Counted from the stretch's first letter, positions 1 to 7,058 are shown. The stretch is 7,392 bases of DNA from Woeseiaceae bacterium (GCA_022866645.1 JALHUQ010000463.1:1-7392), one strand, 5' to 3'. The notes: generated by a model from the sequence alone, not told the origin. Translations and numbers: made by a program.

Positions 1-1053
1 CGTGCGGGACAACTGACGTCGCCGACCATGGCCTACGAAACCTGGGGAGAGCTGAACGCGGAAAGAAGTAATGCTGTCCTGATCTTTAGTGGCTTGTCTC
101 CTTCCGCCCATGCAGCCTCGTCGGATGACGACATGTCACCCGGCTGGTGGGAGAACATGATCGGTTCCGGACTGCCGATCGACACCGATCAATATTTCGC
201 TATTTGCGTCAATTCTCTCGGCAGTTGTTTCGGCTCAACAGGGCCCGCATCAGTAAACCCCAAAACCGGCGATCGTTATCGTCTGACATTTCCCGTGCTG
301 ACACTTGAAGATGTCGCGGAGGCTGCGTTTCTTGTCGTTGGACATCTTCGGATTGATTGCCTGCACACAGTGATTGGCTGTTCAATGGGCGGCATGAGTG
401 GCCTCGCGTATTGCGTGCGCCATCCGAATGCGGTGAAGCGCTTCGTGTCCATCTCGTCAGGGACACGCGCATTGCCCTTTTCGATTGCGGTACGGTCCTT
501 ACAGCGCGAAATGATTCGCTCGGATCCCAAATGGCAGCAAGGAAACTACGATCCACGTGACCCGCCAATTACCGGGCAGCGACTGGCGCGCAAGCTGGGC
601 ATGATTACTTACCGGTCTGCAGAGGAGTGGACGCAGCGATTCGGACGAGAACGAGCGACCGATCATGCGCGAATAGAGGACCAGTTCGTCGCGGAATTTT
701 CGGTCGAGTCCTACCTGGAAAATCATGCGAACAAATTCAGCGGTGCGTTTGACCCCAACTGTTACCTGTACCTGTCACATGCGTCGGATCTGTTCGATCT
801 GGCCGAGTACGGCGGTTCACTGGCTGCCGGTTTCAAACGACTGAAGTTGGATCAGGCGCTGGTTGTCGGCGTTCGGACCGATATTTTGTTTCCGCCCGAG
901 CAGCAGCGAGAACTCGCCGACGGTATTTCATCGGTTTGCAGCAATACCCGGCTGGCCGAGCTGGACAGCGTCCGTGGCCACGATTCGTTCCTGGTCGATA
1001 TGGACGCTTTCCGACCCGTCATCTGCGATTTCTTCGAAAGCTGCTGCAAATAG
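1..1053 (+). CDS. MetX-family O-succinyltransferase (serine/homoserine type), 5'-truncated by window edge
   Basis: Alpha/beta-hydrolase-fold acyltransferase that transfers an acyl group, probably succinyl from succinyl-CoA, to the hydroxyl of L-serine or L-homoserine, feeding cysteine or methionine synthesis in the cytoplasm. The frame is open to base 1, and the residues before the first Met (base 28) read as part of the strand leading into the conserved AYETWG motif, so that Met is internal and the true start lies upstream. Numbering from it, the nucleophile is Ser119 in GCSMGG, with Asp285 (TDILFP) and His318 (GHDSFL) completing the triad. GLSPSAHAAS, NSLGSCFGSTGPAS, FSIAVRSLQRE, KLGMITYRS and FDPNCYLYLS are close to what I remember of MetX-family serine O-succinyltransferases of Xanthomonadales, more than of classical homoserine O-acetyltransferases. 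Family is secure; substrate (serine or homoserine) and donor are inferred. The stop TAG at 1051-1053 lies inside the palindrome at 1049-1108. Confidence 0.9.
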   Translation, partial: RAGQLTSPTMAYETWGELNAERSNAVLIFSGLSPSAHAASSDDDMSPGWWENMIGSGLPIDTDQYFAICVNSLGSCFGSTGPASVNPKTGDRYRLTFPVLTLEDVAEAAFLVVGHLRIDCLHTVIGCSMGGMSGLAYCVRHPNAVKRFVSISSGTRALPFSIAVRSLQREMIRSDPKWQQGNYDPRDPPITGQRLARKLGMITYRSAEEWTQRFGRERATDHARIEDQFVAEFSVESYLENHANKFSGAFDPNCYLYLSHASDLFDLAEYGGSLAAGFKRLKLDQALVVGVRTDILFPPEQQRELADGISSVCSNTRLAELDSVRGHDSFLVDMDAFRPVICDFFESCCK

Positions 1054-1108
1054 TTATGGTGACAGTGACCTTAACTCCCGAGTTAAGGTCACTGTCACCA
1101 TAACTATT
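1049..1108. repeat. Perfect 29-bp inverted repeat between convergent genes; candidate bidirectional terminator or REP-like element
   Basis: Arms 1049-1077 and 1080-1108 are exact reverse complements (29 of 29) around a CC centre at 1078-1079. A real hairpin would open at least the innermost C-G pair to give a 4-nt loop. Each arm contains two tandem GTGAC pentamers (GTGACAGTGACC). Both flanking genes end inside it: TAG 1051-1053 on the plus strand and TAG 1106-1104 on the minus strand sit at positions 3-5 of their respective arms. A transcript from either side would form a very strong hairpin, so 3'-end formation or protection for both genes is likely. No T-tract follows on either strand, so it is not a textbook intrinsic terminator. 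The perfection of the arms, more than termination needs, suggests a mobile palindromic repeat; that origin is inference. Confidence 0.93.
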
Positions 1109-1901
1109 CGAGGAAAATTGCGGGGTCTACAGCGGTACCGTTCAGATAGGTCCCGAAATGCAAATGCGGTCCGGTCACGCGACCCGTAGATCCGACCGCC
1201 CCGATCGTTTCACCCACCGCGAGTGGCTGGCCTTTTTCAACACTGATCTCGCTCAAGTGGCAGTACATCGTAATAAAACCCTGTCCATGATCGACGATGA
1301 CAGTGTTGCCGTTGAAGAAGAAGTTGCCGGTCGCAGTGACGATTCCGGTGCGCGGCGCGACCACTGGCGCGCCTGTGTCGGCAGCGATATCCATGCCGGA
1401 ATGCGGCGAGCGTGGCTGGTCATTGAAAAAACGTCTTGAACCAAAACTTGAGCCCTGTGGCCCCGCCACAGGTGATGACAATGCAACCCCATCGAGCGGC
1501 ACGCGACGAAAATTATTGAGGGCCGCGTCGATGATTTCGCGTTCACCAAAAATCCGATCCAGTTGCTGCTGATCGGGGTTTACCTGAGACTTGTTCTCGA
1601 TCGTCAGTCGTTGCTCTCGATAAGCGTGACTGTCGACGTGGATGAGTTTCTGTTCACCGTCGGCCAGAAACCTCAGCTCACCGGGCTCGGTGCTGAGCGG
1701 TATTCCGACAACGGCGTACCAACGATCATCGCGACTAATCACCAGCACTGGTTTGCCATTCAGTGCGGCCGAAGGCGCTGCATTTTGCGTCGAGCCGACG
1801 TCAACAATAGCGACTCCGCCCGGTCGCGGTGACGGTTCCGTCGCCGCGGCCATAGTGGCAAGGCCAAATAAACCCAAGCACAGCGTTATGCGTCTATTCA
1901 T
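1104..1901 (-). CDS. Secreted M23 (LytM-type) metallopeptidase
   Basis: Zinc endopeptidase family protein of 265 aa, predicted to act on peptidoglycan cross-bridges or stems in the periplasm, or to activate amidases if degenerate. Residues 1-20 form a signal peptide (MNRR, then a hydrophobic stretch, then Ala-rich before TEPSP). Residues about 28-90 resemble the small beta domain seen at the N-terminus of some M23 peptidases. The catalytic domain spans about 140-262. Zinc ligands His167 and Asp171 (HSGMD) and His248 (PHLHFG) and the catalytic-type His215 (YCHLS) and His246 are all present, so it should be active. I chose the ATG at 1901 because the signal peptide begins there and AAGG lies about 9 nt upstream; an in-frame ATG at 1937 would add 12 charged residues. 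Its start overlaps the end of xseA by 8 nt, which points to co-transcription and probably translational coupling. The stop lies in the palindrome at 1049-1108. Confidence 0.9.
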   Translation of the reverse strand: MNRRITLCLGLFGLATMAAATEPSPRPGGVAIVDVGSTQNAAPSAALNGKPVLVISRDDRWYAVVGIPLSTEPGELRFLADGEQKLIHVDSHAYREQRLTIENKSQVNPDQQQLDRIFGEREIIDAALNNFRRVPLDGVALSSPVAGPQGSSFGSRRFFNDQPRSPHSGMDIAADTGAPVVAPRTGIVTATGNFFFNGNTVIVDHGQGFITMYCHLSEISVEKGQPLAVGETIGAVGSTGRVTGPHLHFGTYLNGTAVDPAIFLE

Positions 1902-3249
1902 TCGTGAAGACCTTTTTGACCGTTGCGACAATCTCACCTCGTGACAAGCGTGCGCGTATGTCCTCGCCGGGCGCGACGCCAGCGGCGTTCAAAAGGACAT
2001 TGCCCGACGTTTCGTTTTTTACGATCGCGTAACCGCGATCCAGTGTCGCGAGAGGGCTCACCGAATTCAGCGCCCGAGCGAGCAACGCGATTTTATGACT
2101 GGTGTTCGAAAGCCTGTCGCGCGTAGACGTTGAAAGGCGTACCCGGAGCTGTGCCAATCGGGTAATTGATCGCTGCACCGACAAAGCCGGTGATAAGGCC
2201 AGGAGTTCAGCGCTAACGCTTTGCAGTTGGCTCTTCTGCTCGAGTAGTTGCTGTCGCATCGCCGACCGAAGTCGGCCGCTATGCTCTCGCAAGCTGTCTC
2301 GCTGACGTCGCAGCGTTGCAGCCGGGCTGCTGGCGAGCAGTCGCCGCCCCAGCCAATCGAGTTGCTGAGCTTTGTCTTCGAGAGTACGTTGGCCGACTCG
2401 TGCAATACGTGCGGCGAGTCCGCCGATTCGATGCAGCCAATCGCTTTGGTTGGGCACAACAATTTCGGCTGCGCCAGAGGGCGTTGGTGCGCGGACGTCG
2501 GCAACGAAGTCCGCAATGGTGAAGTCAATTTCATGCCCAATGGCACTGATAATCGGAATCGGGCAGGCCGCAATGGCACGAGCAAGTTGCTCGTCGTTAA
2601 ATGCCCAAAGGTCTTCCAGTGACCCGCCACCACGAGTCAATATCAGGACGTCGCATTCAGCACGGCGGATAGCGGTTTCGAGGGCACTTCCGAGTTCTCC
2701 GGCAGCGACGTCACCTTGCACAGCGGCCGGGTAGATTACGACCGGTACTGCCGGGAAACGTCGACCGAGGATGCTCAAAATATCGCGAACGGCCGCCCCG
2801 GTCGGTGACGTGATGATGCCAATTCGCCCGGGCAGTGCCGGCAACGGCCGTTTTCGATCTTCATCAAACAGCCCTTCGTTGGCCAACTTTAACTTGAGCG
2901 CATCAAAGCGGCGTTTCAGCACACCTTCGCCGGCGGGCTCCATCTGCTCAATGATCAGCTGATAATTGCCACGGGCCTCATAAATGCTGACGAGGCCGTA
3001 GGCGAGGACACGGTCGCCGTTCTTGAATCCTATGGCTGGGCCACGCTGTCGCTGCCGAAACCAGGCCGCGCTGACCTGAGCACTATCATCTTTCAGGCTG
3101 AGATAAATGTGTCCCGATCCGTGCCGGGAGAGATTCGAAATCTCACCTTCCACCCACACCCGGCCCAAACCCTGCTCGATTAGCGTTTTGACGCGGCGAT
3201 TGAGCTGGCTGACTGAAATTGCGGCGCTTACGGGATCATTCACTAGCAT
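1894..3249 (-). CDS. xseA: Exodeoxyribonuclease VII large subunit
   Basis: Catalytic and DNA-binding subunit of exonuclease VII, which degrades single-stranded DNA from both ends to oligonucleotides and acts in mismatch repair and damage processing. At 451 aa it has full family length. Residues about 12-105 are the OB-fold (ISVSQLN, VWVEGEISNL, GHIYLSLKDD). The catalytic domain follows with GRIGIITSPTGAAVRDI (141-157), RGGGSLEDLW (206-215), GHEIDFTIADFVADVRAPTPS (from 238). Asp156, Arg206, His239 and Asp242 match the essential residues described for E. coli XseA (offset by one). The Gln/Leu/Arg-rich part from about 270 to 400 corresponds to the coiled-coil region that binds XseB copies. The small subunit gene xseB is not in this window. 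The ATG at 3249 fits the family N-terminus, but I see no Shine-Dalgarno before it; a GTG at codon 3 is a possible alternative. It is followed by the overlapping M23 gene and diverges from guaB. Confidence 0.97.
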   Translation of the reverse strand: MLVNDPVSAAISVSQLNRRVKTLIEQGLGRVWVEGEISNLSRHGSGHIYLSLKDDSAQVSAAWFRQRQRGPAIGFKNGDRVLAYGLVSIYEARGNYQLIIEQMEPAGEGVLKRRFDALKLKLANEGLFDEDRKRPLPALPGRIGIITSPTGAAVRDILSILGRRFPAVPVVIYPAAVQGDVAAGELGSALETAIRRAECDVLILTRGGGSLEDLWAFNDEQLARAIAACPIPIISAIGHEIDFTIADFVADVRAPTPSGAAEIVVPNQSDWLHRIGGLAARIARVGQRTLEDKAQQLDWLGRRLLASSPAATLRRQRDSLREHSGRLRSAMRQQLLEQKSQLQSVSAELLALSPALSVQRSITRLAQLRVRLSTSTRDRLSNTSHKIALLARALNSVSPLATLDRGYAIVKNETSGNVLLNAAGVAPGEDIRARLSRGEIVATVKKVFTNE

Positions 3250-3255
3250 GATTGC

Positions 3256-3261
3256 AGTATA
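3256..3261 (-). promoter_or_regulatory. -10-like element TATACT immediately upstream of xseA
   Basis: On the minus strand TATACT (5 of 6 to the sigma70 -10 consensus) ends 6 nt before the A of the xseA ATG at 3249, so initiation at the usual distance would start at or next to the start codon. No convincing -35 is present at 16-18 bp; a weak TTGCGG is 20 bp upstream. A promoter further upstream, within or beyond the guaB promoter, remains possible. Confidence 0.35.
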
Positions 3262-3273
3262 TCTAAGCCCCCG

Positions 3274-3318
3274 CCGTTTACCCGCAAATCTGAGCCGCGT
3301 ACAATTGCCCGTTTACCC
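3274..3318 (+). repeat. Direct repeat CCGTTTACCC flanking the guaB -10 element
   Basis: The 10-mer CCGTTTACCC occurs at 3274-3283 and again at 3309-3318, start to start 35 bp. The first copy covers the -35 element and the second sits on the predicted transcription start. This arrangement would suit a repressor binding both sites, for example purine control of guaBA, but no known operator consensus is recognised. The repeat itself is seen directly; the function is speculative. Confidence 0.4.
3277..3305 (+). promoter_or_regulatory. Sigma70-type promoter of guaB
   Basis: TTTACC (3277-3282) and TACAAT (3300-3305) are separated by exactly 17 bp and match the -35 and -10 consensus at 4 and 5 of 6 positions. 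The expected transcription start is near 3311-3313, giving a leader of about 30 nt to the guaB ATG at 3341. This is the only good promoter-like pair I see in the 91-bp divergent region. It presumably drives guaB and guaA together. Confidence 0.6.
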
Positions 3319-3340
3319 CCACCAGCCTGAAGACTTATCC

Positions 3341-4810
3341 ATGCGTATTGCCAAGGAAGCTCTGACATTCGATGACGTTCTCCTGCAGCCCGGTTATTCG
3401 GAGGTTTTGCCGCGTGAGGTTGATCTGAGCACGTCATTAACCCATGAAATTCGGCTCAATATTCCCTTGTTGTCGGCCGCGATGGATACCGTGACGGAAT
3501 CGAGACTCGCTATTGCCCTGGCCCAGGAAGGCGGGATGGGCGTCGTACACAAGAATTTGACCATCGAGGATCAGGCCAGACAGGTTCTGATGGTCAAGAA
3601 GTTCGAATCCGGCATGGTGCGAAAACCGATCACCGTGACGCCGAACATGACGATTCGTCAGGTCATCGATCTGACGCGATCGCTGGGAATATCGGGCGTC
3701 CCGGTTGTCGACGGCAAGACGACAGTTGGTATCGTCACACACCGCGACCTGCGATTCGAGACCAAACTTGATGCCCCGGTGTCGACGGTCATGACTCCCA
3801 AAGAACGTCTGGTTACCGTGCGGGAAGGTGCGGACGACGAAGAAGTAATGCATCTTTTGCACAAGTACCGCATTGAAAAAGTTCTCGTTGTTGATGACAA
3901 CTTCGAATTGCGCGGCATGATCACCGCCAAGGACTTTCAGAAAGCGAAAGACTTCCCGATGGCGTGCAAGGACGGCAGCGGGGCGCTACGAGTTGGCGCC
4001 GCGGTCGGAACCGGGTTCGACACGGATGACCGTGTGGATGCACTGGTCGAGGCCGGAGTTGATGTGATTGTCGTCGACACCTCGCACGGTTTTTCCAAGG
4101 GTGTGCTTGAGCGCGTGTCGCGAGTCAAGAGCGCACATCCCGGCGTGCAGGTTATTGGTGGCAATATCGTGACGGGCGACGCGGCCCTGGCCTTGGTCAA
4201 AGCGGGCGCTGATGGCGTTAAGGTCGGTATCGGCCCGGGTTCAATTTGTACGACGCGGCTGGTTGCCGGCGTTGGCGTACCGCAGCTTTCGGCCGTCGCG
4301 GAGATCGCCGCAGCGCTCAAAAAATCGGGCGTACCGCTGATCGCTGACGGCGGAATTCGATATTCCGGCGATATCGCCAAAGCACTGGCGGCCGGTGCCC
4401 ATTGCGTAATGATTGGTGGTCTGTTTGCCGGTGCAGAAGAATCGCCTGGCGAAGTCGAGTTGTATCAGGGCCGCTCCTACAAGACGTATCGAGGCATGGG
4501 CTCCGTCGGCGCCATGGGCGGATCGCACGGTTCGTCGGATCGCTACTTTCAGGACGCGACAGAAGAACTCGAAAAACTGGTGCCGGAAGGTATCGAAGGT
4601 CGTGTGGCGTACAAGGGGGCGTTTTCTGCCATCGTGCATCAGCTGATCGGCGGAGTTCGAGCGGCCATGGGTTACACCGGCAGCGCAAGCATCGCTGAAA
4701 TGCGCACCAAACCGCTGTTCGTTCGAATTACGGGTGCGGGCATGGTCGAGAGTCATGTGCATGATGTGACCATTACAAAAGAAGCTCCCAACTACCGTAC
4801 CAAGAGCTAG
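3341..4810 (+). CDS. guaB: Inosine-5'-monophosphate dehydrogenase
   Basis: Oxidises IMP to XMP with NAD+, the committed step of guanine nucleotide synthesis, as a cytoplasmic tetramer/octamer. The 489 aa agree with the usual bacterial length (about 488). The N-terminal barrel segment begins ALTFDDVLLQPGYSEVLP (7-24). A CBS pair (Bateman module) occupies about 93-203. The barrel resumes with VIVVDTSHG (242-250) and GIGPGSICTTR, in which Cys303 is the catalytic cysteine forming the covalent XMP intermediate. GGIR (337-340), YRGMGS (383-388) and the flap dyad Arg400-Tyr401 are intact. The frame is open upstream to 3107, but that part runs antisense to xseA and crosses the promoter, so the ATG at 3341, which gives the family N-terminus MRIAKEALTFDD, is the start. 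The preceding ribosome-binding site is weak. It is followed after 3 nt by guaA. Confidence 0.98.
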   Translation: MRIAKEALTFDDVLLQPGYSEVLPREVDLSTSLTHEIRLNIPLLSAAMDTVTESRLAIALAQEGGMGVVHKNLTIEDQARQVLMVKKFESGMVRKPITVTPNMTIRQVIDLTRSLGISGVPVVDGKTTVGIVTHRDLRFETKLDAPVSTVMTPKERLVTVREGADDEEVMHLLHKYRIEKVLVVDDNFELRGMITAKDFQKAKDFPMACKDGSGALRVGAAVGTGFDTDDRVDALVEAGVDVIVVDTSHGFSKGVLERVSRVKSAHPGVQVIGGNIVTGDAALALVKAGADGVKVGIGPGSICTTRLVAGVGVPQLSAVAEIAAALKKSGVPLIADGGIRYSGDIAKALAAGAHCVMIGGLFAGAEESPGEVELYQGRSYKTYRGMGSVGAMGGSHGSSDRYFQDATEELEKLVPEGIEGRVAYKGAFSAIVHQLIGGVRAAMGYTGSASIAEMRTKPLFVRITGAGMVESHVHDVTITKEAPNYRTKS

Positions 4811-4813
4811 TTC

Positions 4814-6379
4814 ATGCATCCCGACATTCACGCGCATCGGCTGCTGATACTCGATTTCGGTAGCCAGTACACCCAATTAATTGCCCGCCGTGTTCGTGAG
4901 GTCGGCGTCTATTCCGAGATTCATCCCTGGGATATGTCGGACGACGACATCAAGGCCTACAAGCCAGACGGCGTGATACTTTCCGGCAGCCCCGAATCGG
5001 TGAACCTTGACGTTCCGCCGCGGGTTTCGCACGCGGTATTTGACCTTGGAGTTCCAGTGCTGGGCATTTGCTACGGCATGCAGACCATGGCGGCTGAGCT
5101 GGGTGGCAAGGTAGCAGCATCGTCGCACCGGGAATTCGGTTACGCGGAAATCACACCGGGTGATTCCAGTTTGTTCGGCGACCTCAGCGACTCCGAGGGT
5201 GAGGCCAAACTCAAAGTCTGGATGAGCCATGGCGATCGGGTTGAGTCCATCCCGCCTGGCTTCAAAGCCACAGCCAGCAGTCCGAATTCGCCGCTTGCGG
5301 CGATGGAAGATGCGTCACGACATTTCTACGGCGTGCAATTCCACCCGGAAGTCACGCACACCTTGCAAGGACAGGAAATCATCCGTCGATTCGTTCGTGA
5401 TATTTGCGCTTGCCCGGGAGACTGGACCGCGGGAAACATTGTATCCGACGCTATCGATCACGTTCGCGAGCAGGTCGGCGATGGCAAGGTCTTATTGGGA
5501 CTGTCCGGCGGAGTTGACTCGTCCGTGGTGGCCGCGCTCCTGCACGAAGCTATCGGTGATCAGCTGGTCTGCGTGTTTGTTGATCATGGCCTCCTGCGCC
5601 ACAACGAAGGCGATCAGGTGATGGAGCTGTTTGCTGAACACTTGGGCGTCAATGTTATTCGGGTGAATGCTGCCGAACGTTTCTTCCGTGCACTGGAAGG
5701 TGTTTCTGACCCGGAAGAAAAACGCAAAATCATTGGTGGTCAGTTTATTGAGATCTTCGACGAGGAGGCGCACAAGCTGGACGGCATCGAGTGGCTCGCA
5801 CAGGGCACAATTTATCCGGACGTCATCGAATCGGCGGGTGCCAAGACCGGCAAAGCGCATGTCATCAAGTCGCATCACAACGTCGGTGGCTTGCCGGAAC
5901 ACATGCGCATGTCGCTGGTCGAACCCCTGCGAGAATTATTCAAGGATGAAGTTCGCCGTATCGGGCTGGAGTTGGGCTTGCCGCGAAAGATGGTGATGCG
6001 CCATCCGTTCCCGGGGCCGGGTCTTGGTGTGCGTGTACTGGGTGAGGTAAAACCGGAATATGTCAGGCTGTTACAGCTCGCGGACGATATTTTTATCGAC
6101 GAACTGCACAAGCAGGACCTCTATGACAAAACCAGCCAGGCGTTCGTTGTTTTTCTGCCGGTGAAATCCGTCGGCGTCATGGGCGATGGCCGCAAGTACG
6201 ATTACGTCGTTGCCCTGCGCGCAGTGGAGACCGTCGATTTCATGACCGCACGATGGGCAAGACTTCCGTACGAGTTTCTGGAGCACGTATCACTCCGCAT
6301 CATCAACGAGATTGATGGTATATCGCGCGTCACTTACGACATTAGTGGCAAGCCACCGGCGACCATTGAGTGGGAATGA
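4814..6379 (+). CDS. guaA: GMP synthase (glutamine-hydrolysing)
   Basis: Converts XMP to GMP using ATP and ammonia released from glutamine, the step directly after GuaB. The 521 aa are near the usual 525. Residues about 9-200 are the class I glutamine amidotransferase domain with the triad Cys86 (GICYGMQ), His177 and Glu179 (FHPE). The ATP-pyrophosphatase domain carries the PP-loop SGGVDSS (231-237), and the C-terminal dimerisation and XMP-binding part includes HPFPGPGLGVRVLGEV (397-412), ending in the typical PPATIEWE. The ATG at 4814 is 3 nt after the guaB stop and yields the family-like N-terminus before LLILDFGSQYT, so guaBA is a tight operon with likely coupled translation. No hairpin terminator is evident in the 58 nt to the next gene. 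Confidence 0.98.
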   Translation: MHPDIHAHRLLILDFGSQYTQLIARRVREVGVYSEIHPWDMSDDDIKAYKPDGVILSGSPESVNLDVPPRVSHAVFDLGVPVLGICYGMQTMAAELGGKVAASSHREFGYAEITPGDSSLFGDLSDSEGEAKLKVWMSHGDRVESIPPGFKATASSPNSPLAAMEDASRHFYGVQFHPEVTHTLQGQEIIRRFVRDICACPGDWTAGNIVSDAIDHVREQVGDGKVLLGLSGGVDSSVVAALLHEAIGDQLVCVFVDHGLLRHNEGDQVMELFAEHLGVNVIRVNAAERFFRALEGVSDPEEKRKIIGGQFIEIFDEEAHKLDGIEWLAQGTIYPDVIESAGAKTGKAHVIKSHHNVGGLPEHMRMSLVEPLRELFKDEVRRIGLELGLPRKMVMRHPFPGPGLGVRVLGEVKPEYVRLLQLADDIFIDELHKQDLYDKTSQAFVVFLPVKSVGVMGDGRKYDYVVALRAVETVDFMTARWARLPYEFLEHVSLRIINEIDGISRVTYDISGKPPATIEWE

Positions 6380-6410
6380 AGCGAAAAATGAAGATGAAAT
6401 CAACCATTTA

Positions 6411-6416
6411 TATATT
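6411..6416 (+). promoter_or_regulatory. Possible -10 element of the paiB-like gene
   Basis: TATATT (5 of 6 to the -10 consensus) lies in the run 6409-6416, about 20 nt before the GTG start. Only a poor -35 candidate (ATGAAG, 6388-6393, 17-bp spacer) precedes it. In AT-rich DNA such a match is cheap, so this is weak; readthrough from guaBA is an alternative because no terminator is seen. Confidence 0.25.
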
Positions 6417-6424
6417 TAACGTTT

Positions 6425-6428
6425 AGGG
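6425..6428 (+). promoter_or_regulatory. Ribosome-binding site AGGG selecting the GTG start
   Basis: AGGG is 9 nt before the GTG at 6438. It supports this non-ATG start over the ATG at 6442, which is in another frame. Confidence 0.5.
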
Positions 6429-6437
6429 TTATTTCTT

Positions 6438-7058
6438 GTGTATGTTTCAAAAGATTTTGAGGAAACAAATAGCAAAGAAATTGCTCGTATAATTTCAGAG
6501 CATCCGCTCTCAATGATTATCTGCAATTGTGATGACGATATAGTTGCGAATCATGTCCCTTTGATAATGGGAAAGGATAATGATTTTATTGGACACATCG
6601 CCAAGTCAAATCCTCTTCATAATCTGGTAAAAAATGGCTCAAAAACATTGGCTGTGTTTAGTGGAGAAAATTCATATATTTCACCAAATTGGTATCCTAC
6701 AAAAGCCGAAACCCGTCGCCATGTGCCTACCTGGAATTATCAGACAGTCCATGTGCATGGGTGGATATCTTTTTCTCATTCAAAAAAAGAAAAAATTGCA
6801 GCGGTTGGCAGATTAACAAAGTTACTTGAACAAAAGTACTTTGGTGAAGATGCTTGGAAAATTTCCGATGCTCCAAAAGATTACATCGACGATTTGGTTG
6901 AAAACATCGTTGCTTTTACAATTCGTGTTGAAAAAATTTCCGCTAAATCAAAGTTAAGCCAAAACAGAGAAACTATTGATTTCAACAACATTGTGAAAGT
7001 TATGGAAGAAATTGGAAAAACCGAACTTTCAGAAAGTATGAAAAGGTTGGCAAGGTAG
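6438..7058 (+). CDS. PaiB-like FMN-binding split-barrel protein
   Basis: Member of the FMN-binding negative transcriptional regulator family (PaiB; Pfam FMN_bind_2), 206 aa, the normal family length. Family signatures seen in order: N-terminal MYVSKDF, HPL (22-24), ANHVPL (37-42), GHIAKSNPL (52-60), SYISPNWYP (79-87), VPTWNY (96-101), VHVHG (104-108), WKISDAP (140-146) and KLSQN (172-176). These belong to the flavin-reductase-like split barrel. PaiB of Bacillus subtilis was described as affecting sporulation and protease production, but the biochemical role in proteobacteria is not established, and no DNA-binding motif is evident here. The GTG start is preferred because it places the conserved MY at the family position. 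Its AT-rich codons contrast with all neighbours, suggesting horizontal transfer. No paiA-type acetyltransferase accompanies it. It stands in the same orientation as guaBA and tadA. Confidence 0.92.
   Translation: MYVSKDFEETNSKEIARIISEHPLSMIICNCDDDIVANHVPLIMGKDNDFIGHIAKSNPLHNLVKNGSKTLAVFSGENSYISPNWYPTKAETRRHVPTWNYQTVHVHGWISFSHSKKEKIAAVGRLTKLLEQKYFGEDAWKISDAPKDYIDDLVENIVAFTIRVEKISAKSKLSQNRETIDFNNIVKVMEEIGKTELSESMKRLAR

Noticed and set aside
1049..1108. Palindrome as an integron attC site or CRISPR repeat
   Set aside because: attC sites are imperfect with conserved R boxes and bulges, and CRISPR needs several spaced repeats; this is a single, perfect stem.
1902..1937. Longer start for the M23 peptidase (ATG at 1937)
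   Set aside because: It would place 12 charged residues before a well-formed signal peptide and extend the overlap with xseA; the ATG at 1901 has an AAGG at a usable distance.
2067..2633. 188-codon open frame on the minus strand within xseA
   Set aside because: It is an alternative frame of xseA, low-complexity and without family resemblance.
3107..3340. In-frame 78-codon N-terminal extension of guaB
   Set aside because: It runs antisense over the 5' end of xseA and through the predicted guaB promoter, has no resemblance to IMP dehydrogenase, and the ATG at 3341 gives the exact family N-terminus.
4241..4876. 211-codon open frame on the minus strand opposite guaB/guaA
   Set aside because: It lies wholly antisense to strongly conserved coding sequence, has no recognisable domain, and is explained by GC-rich codon structure.
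6442..6444. ATG as start of the paiB-like gene
   Set aside because: It is out of frame with the 206-aa reading frame; GTG at 6438 gives the conserved MY start.
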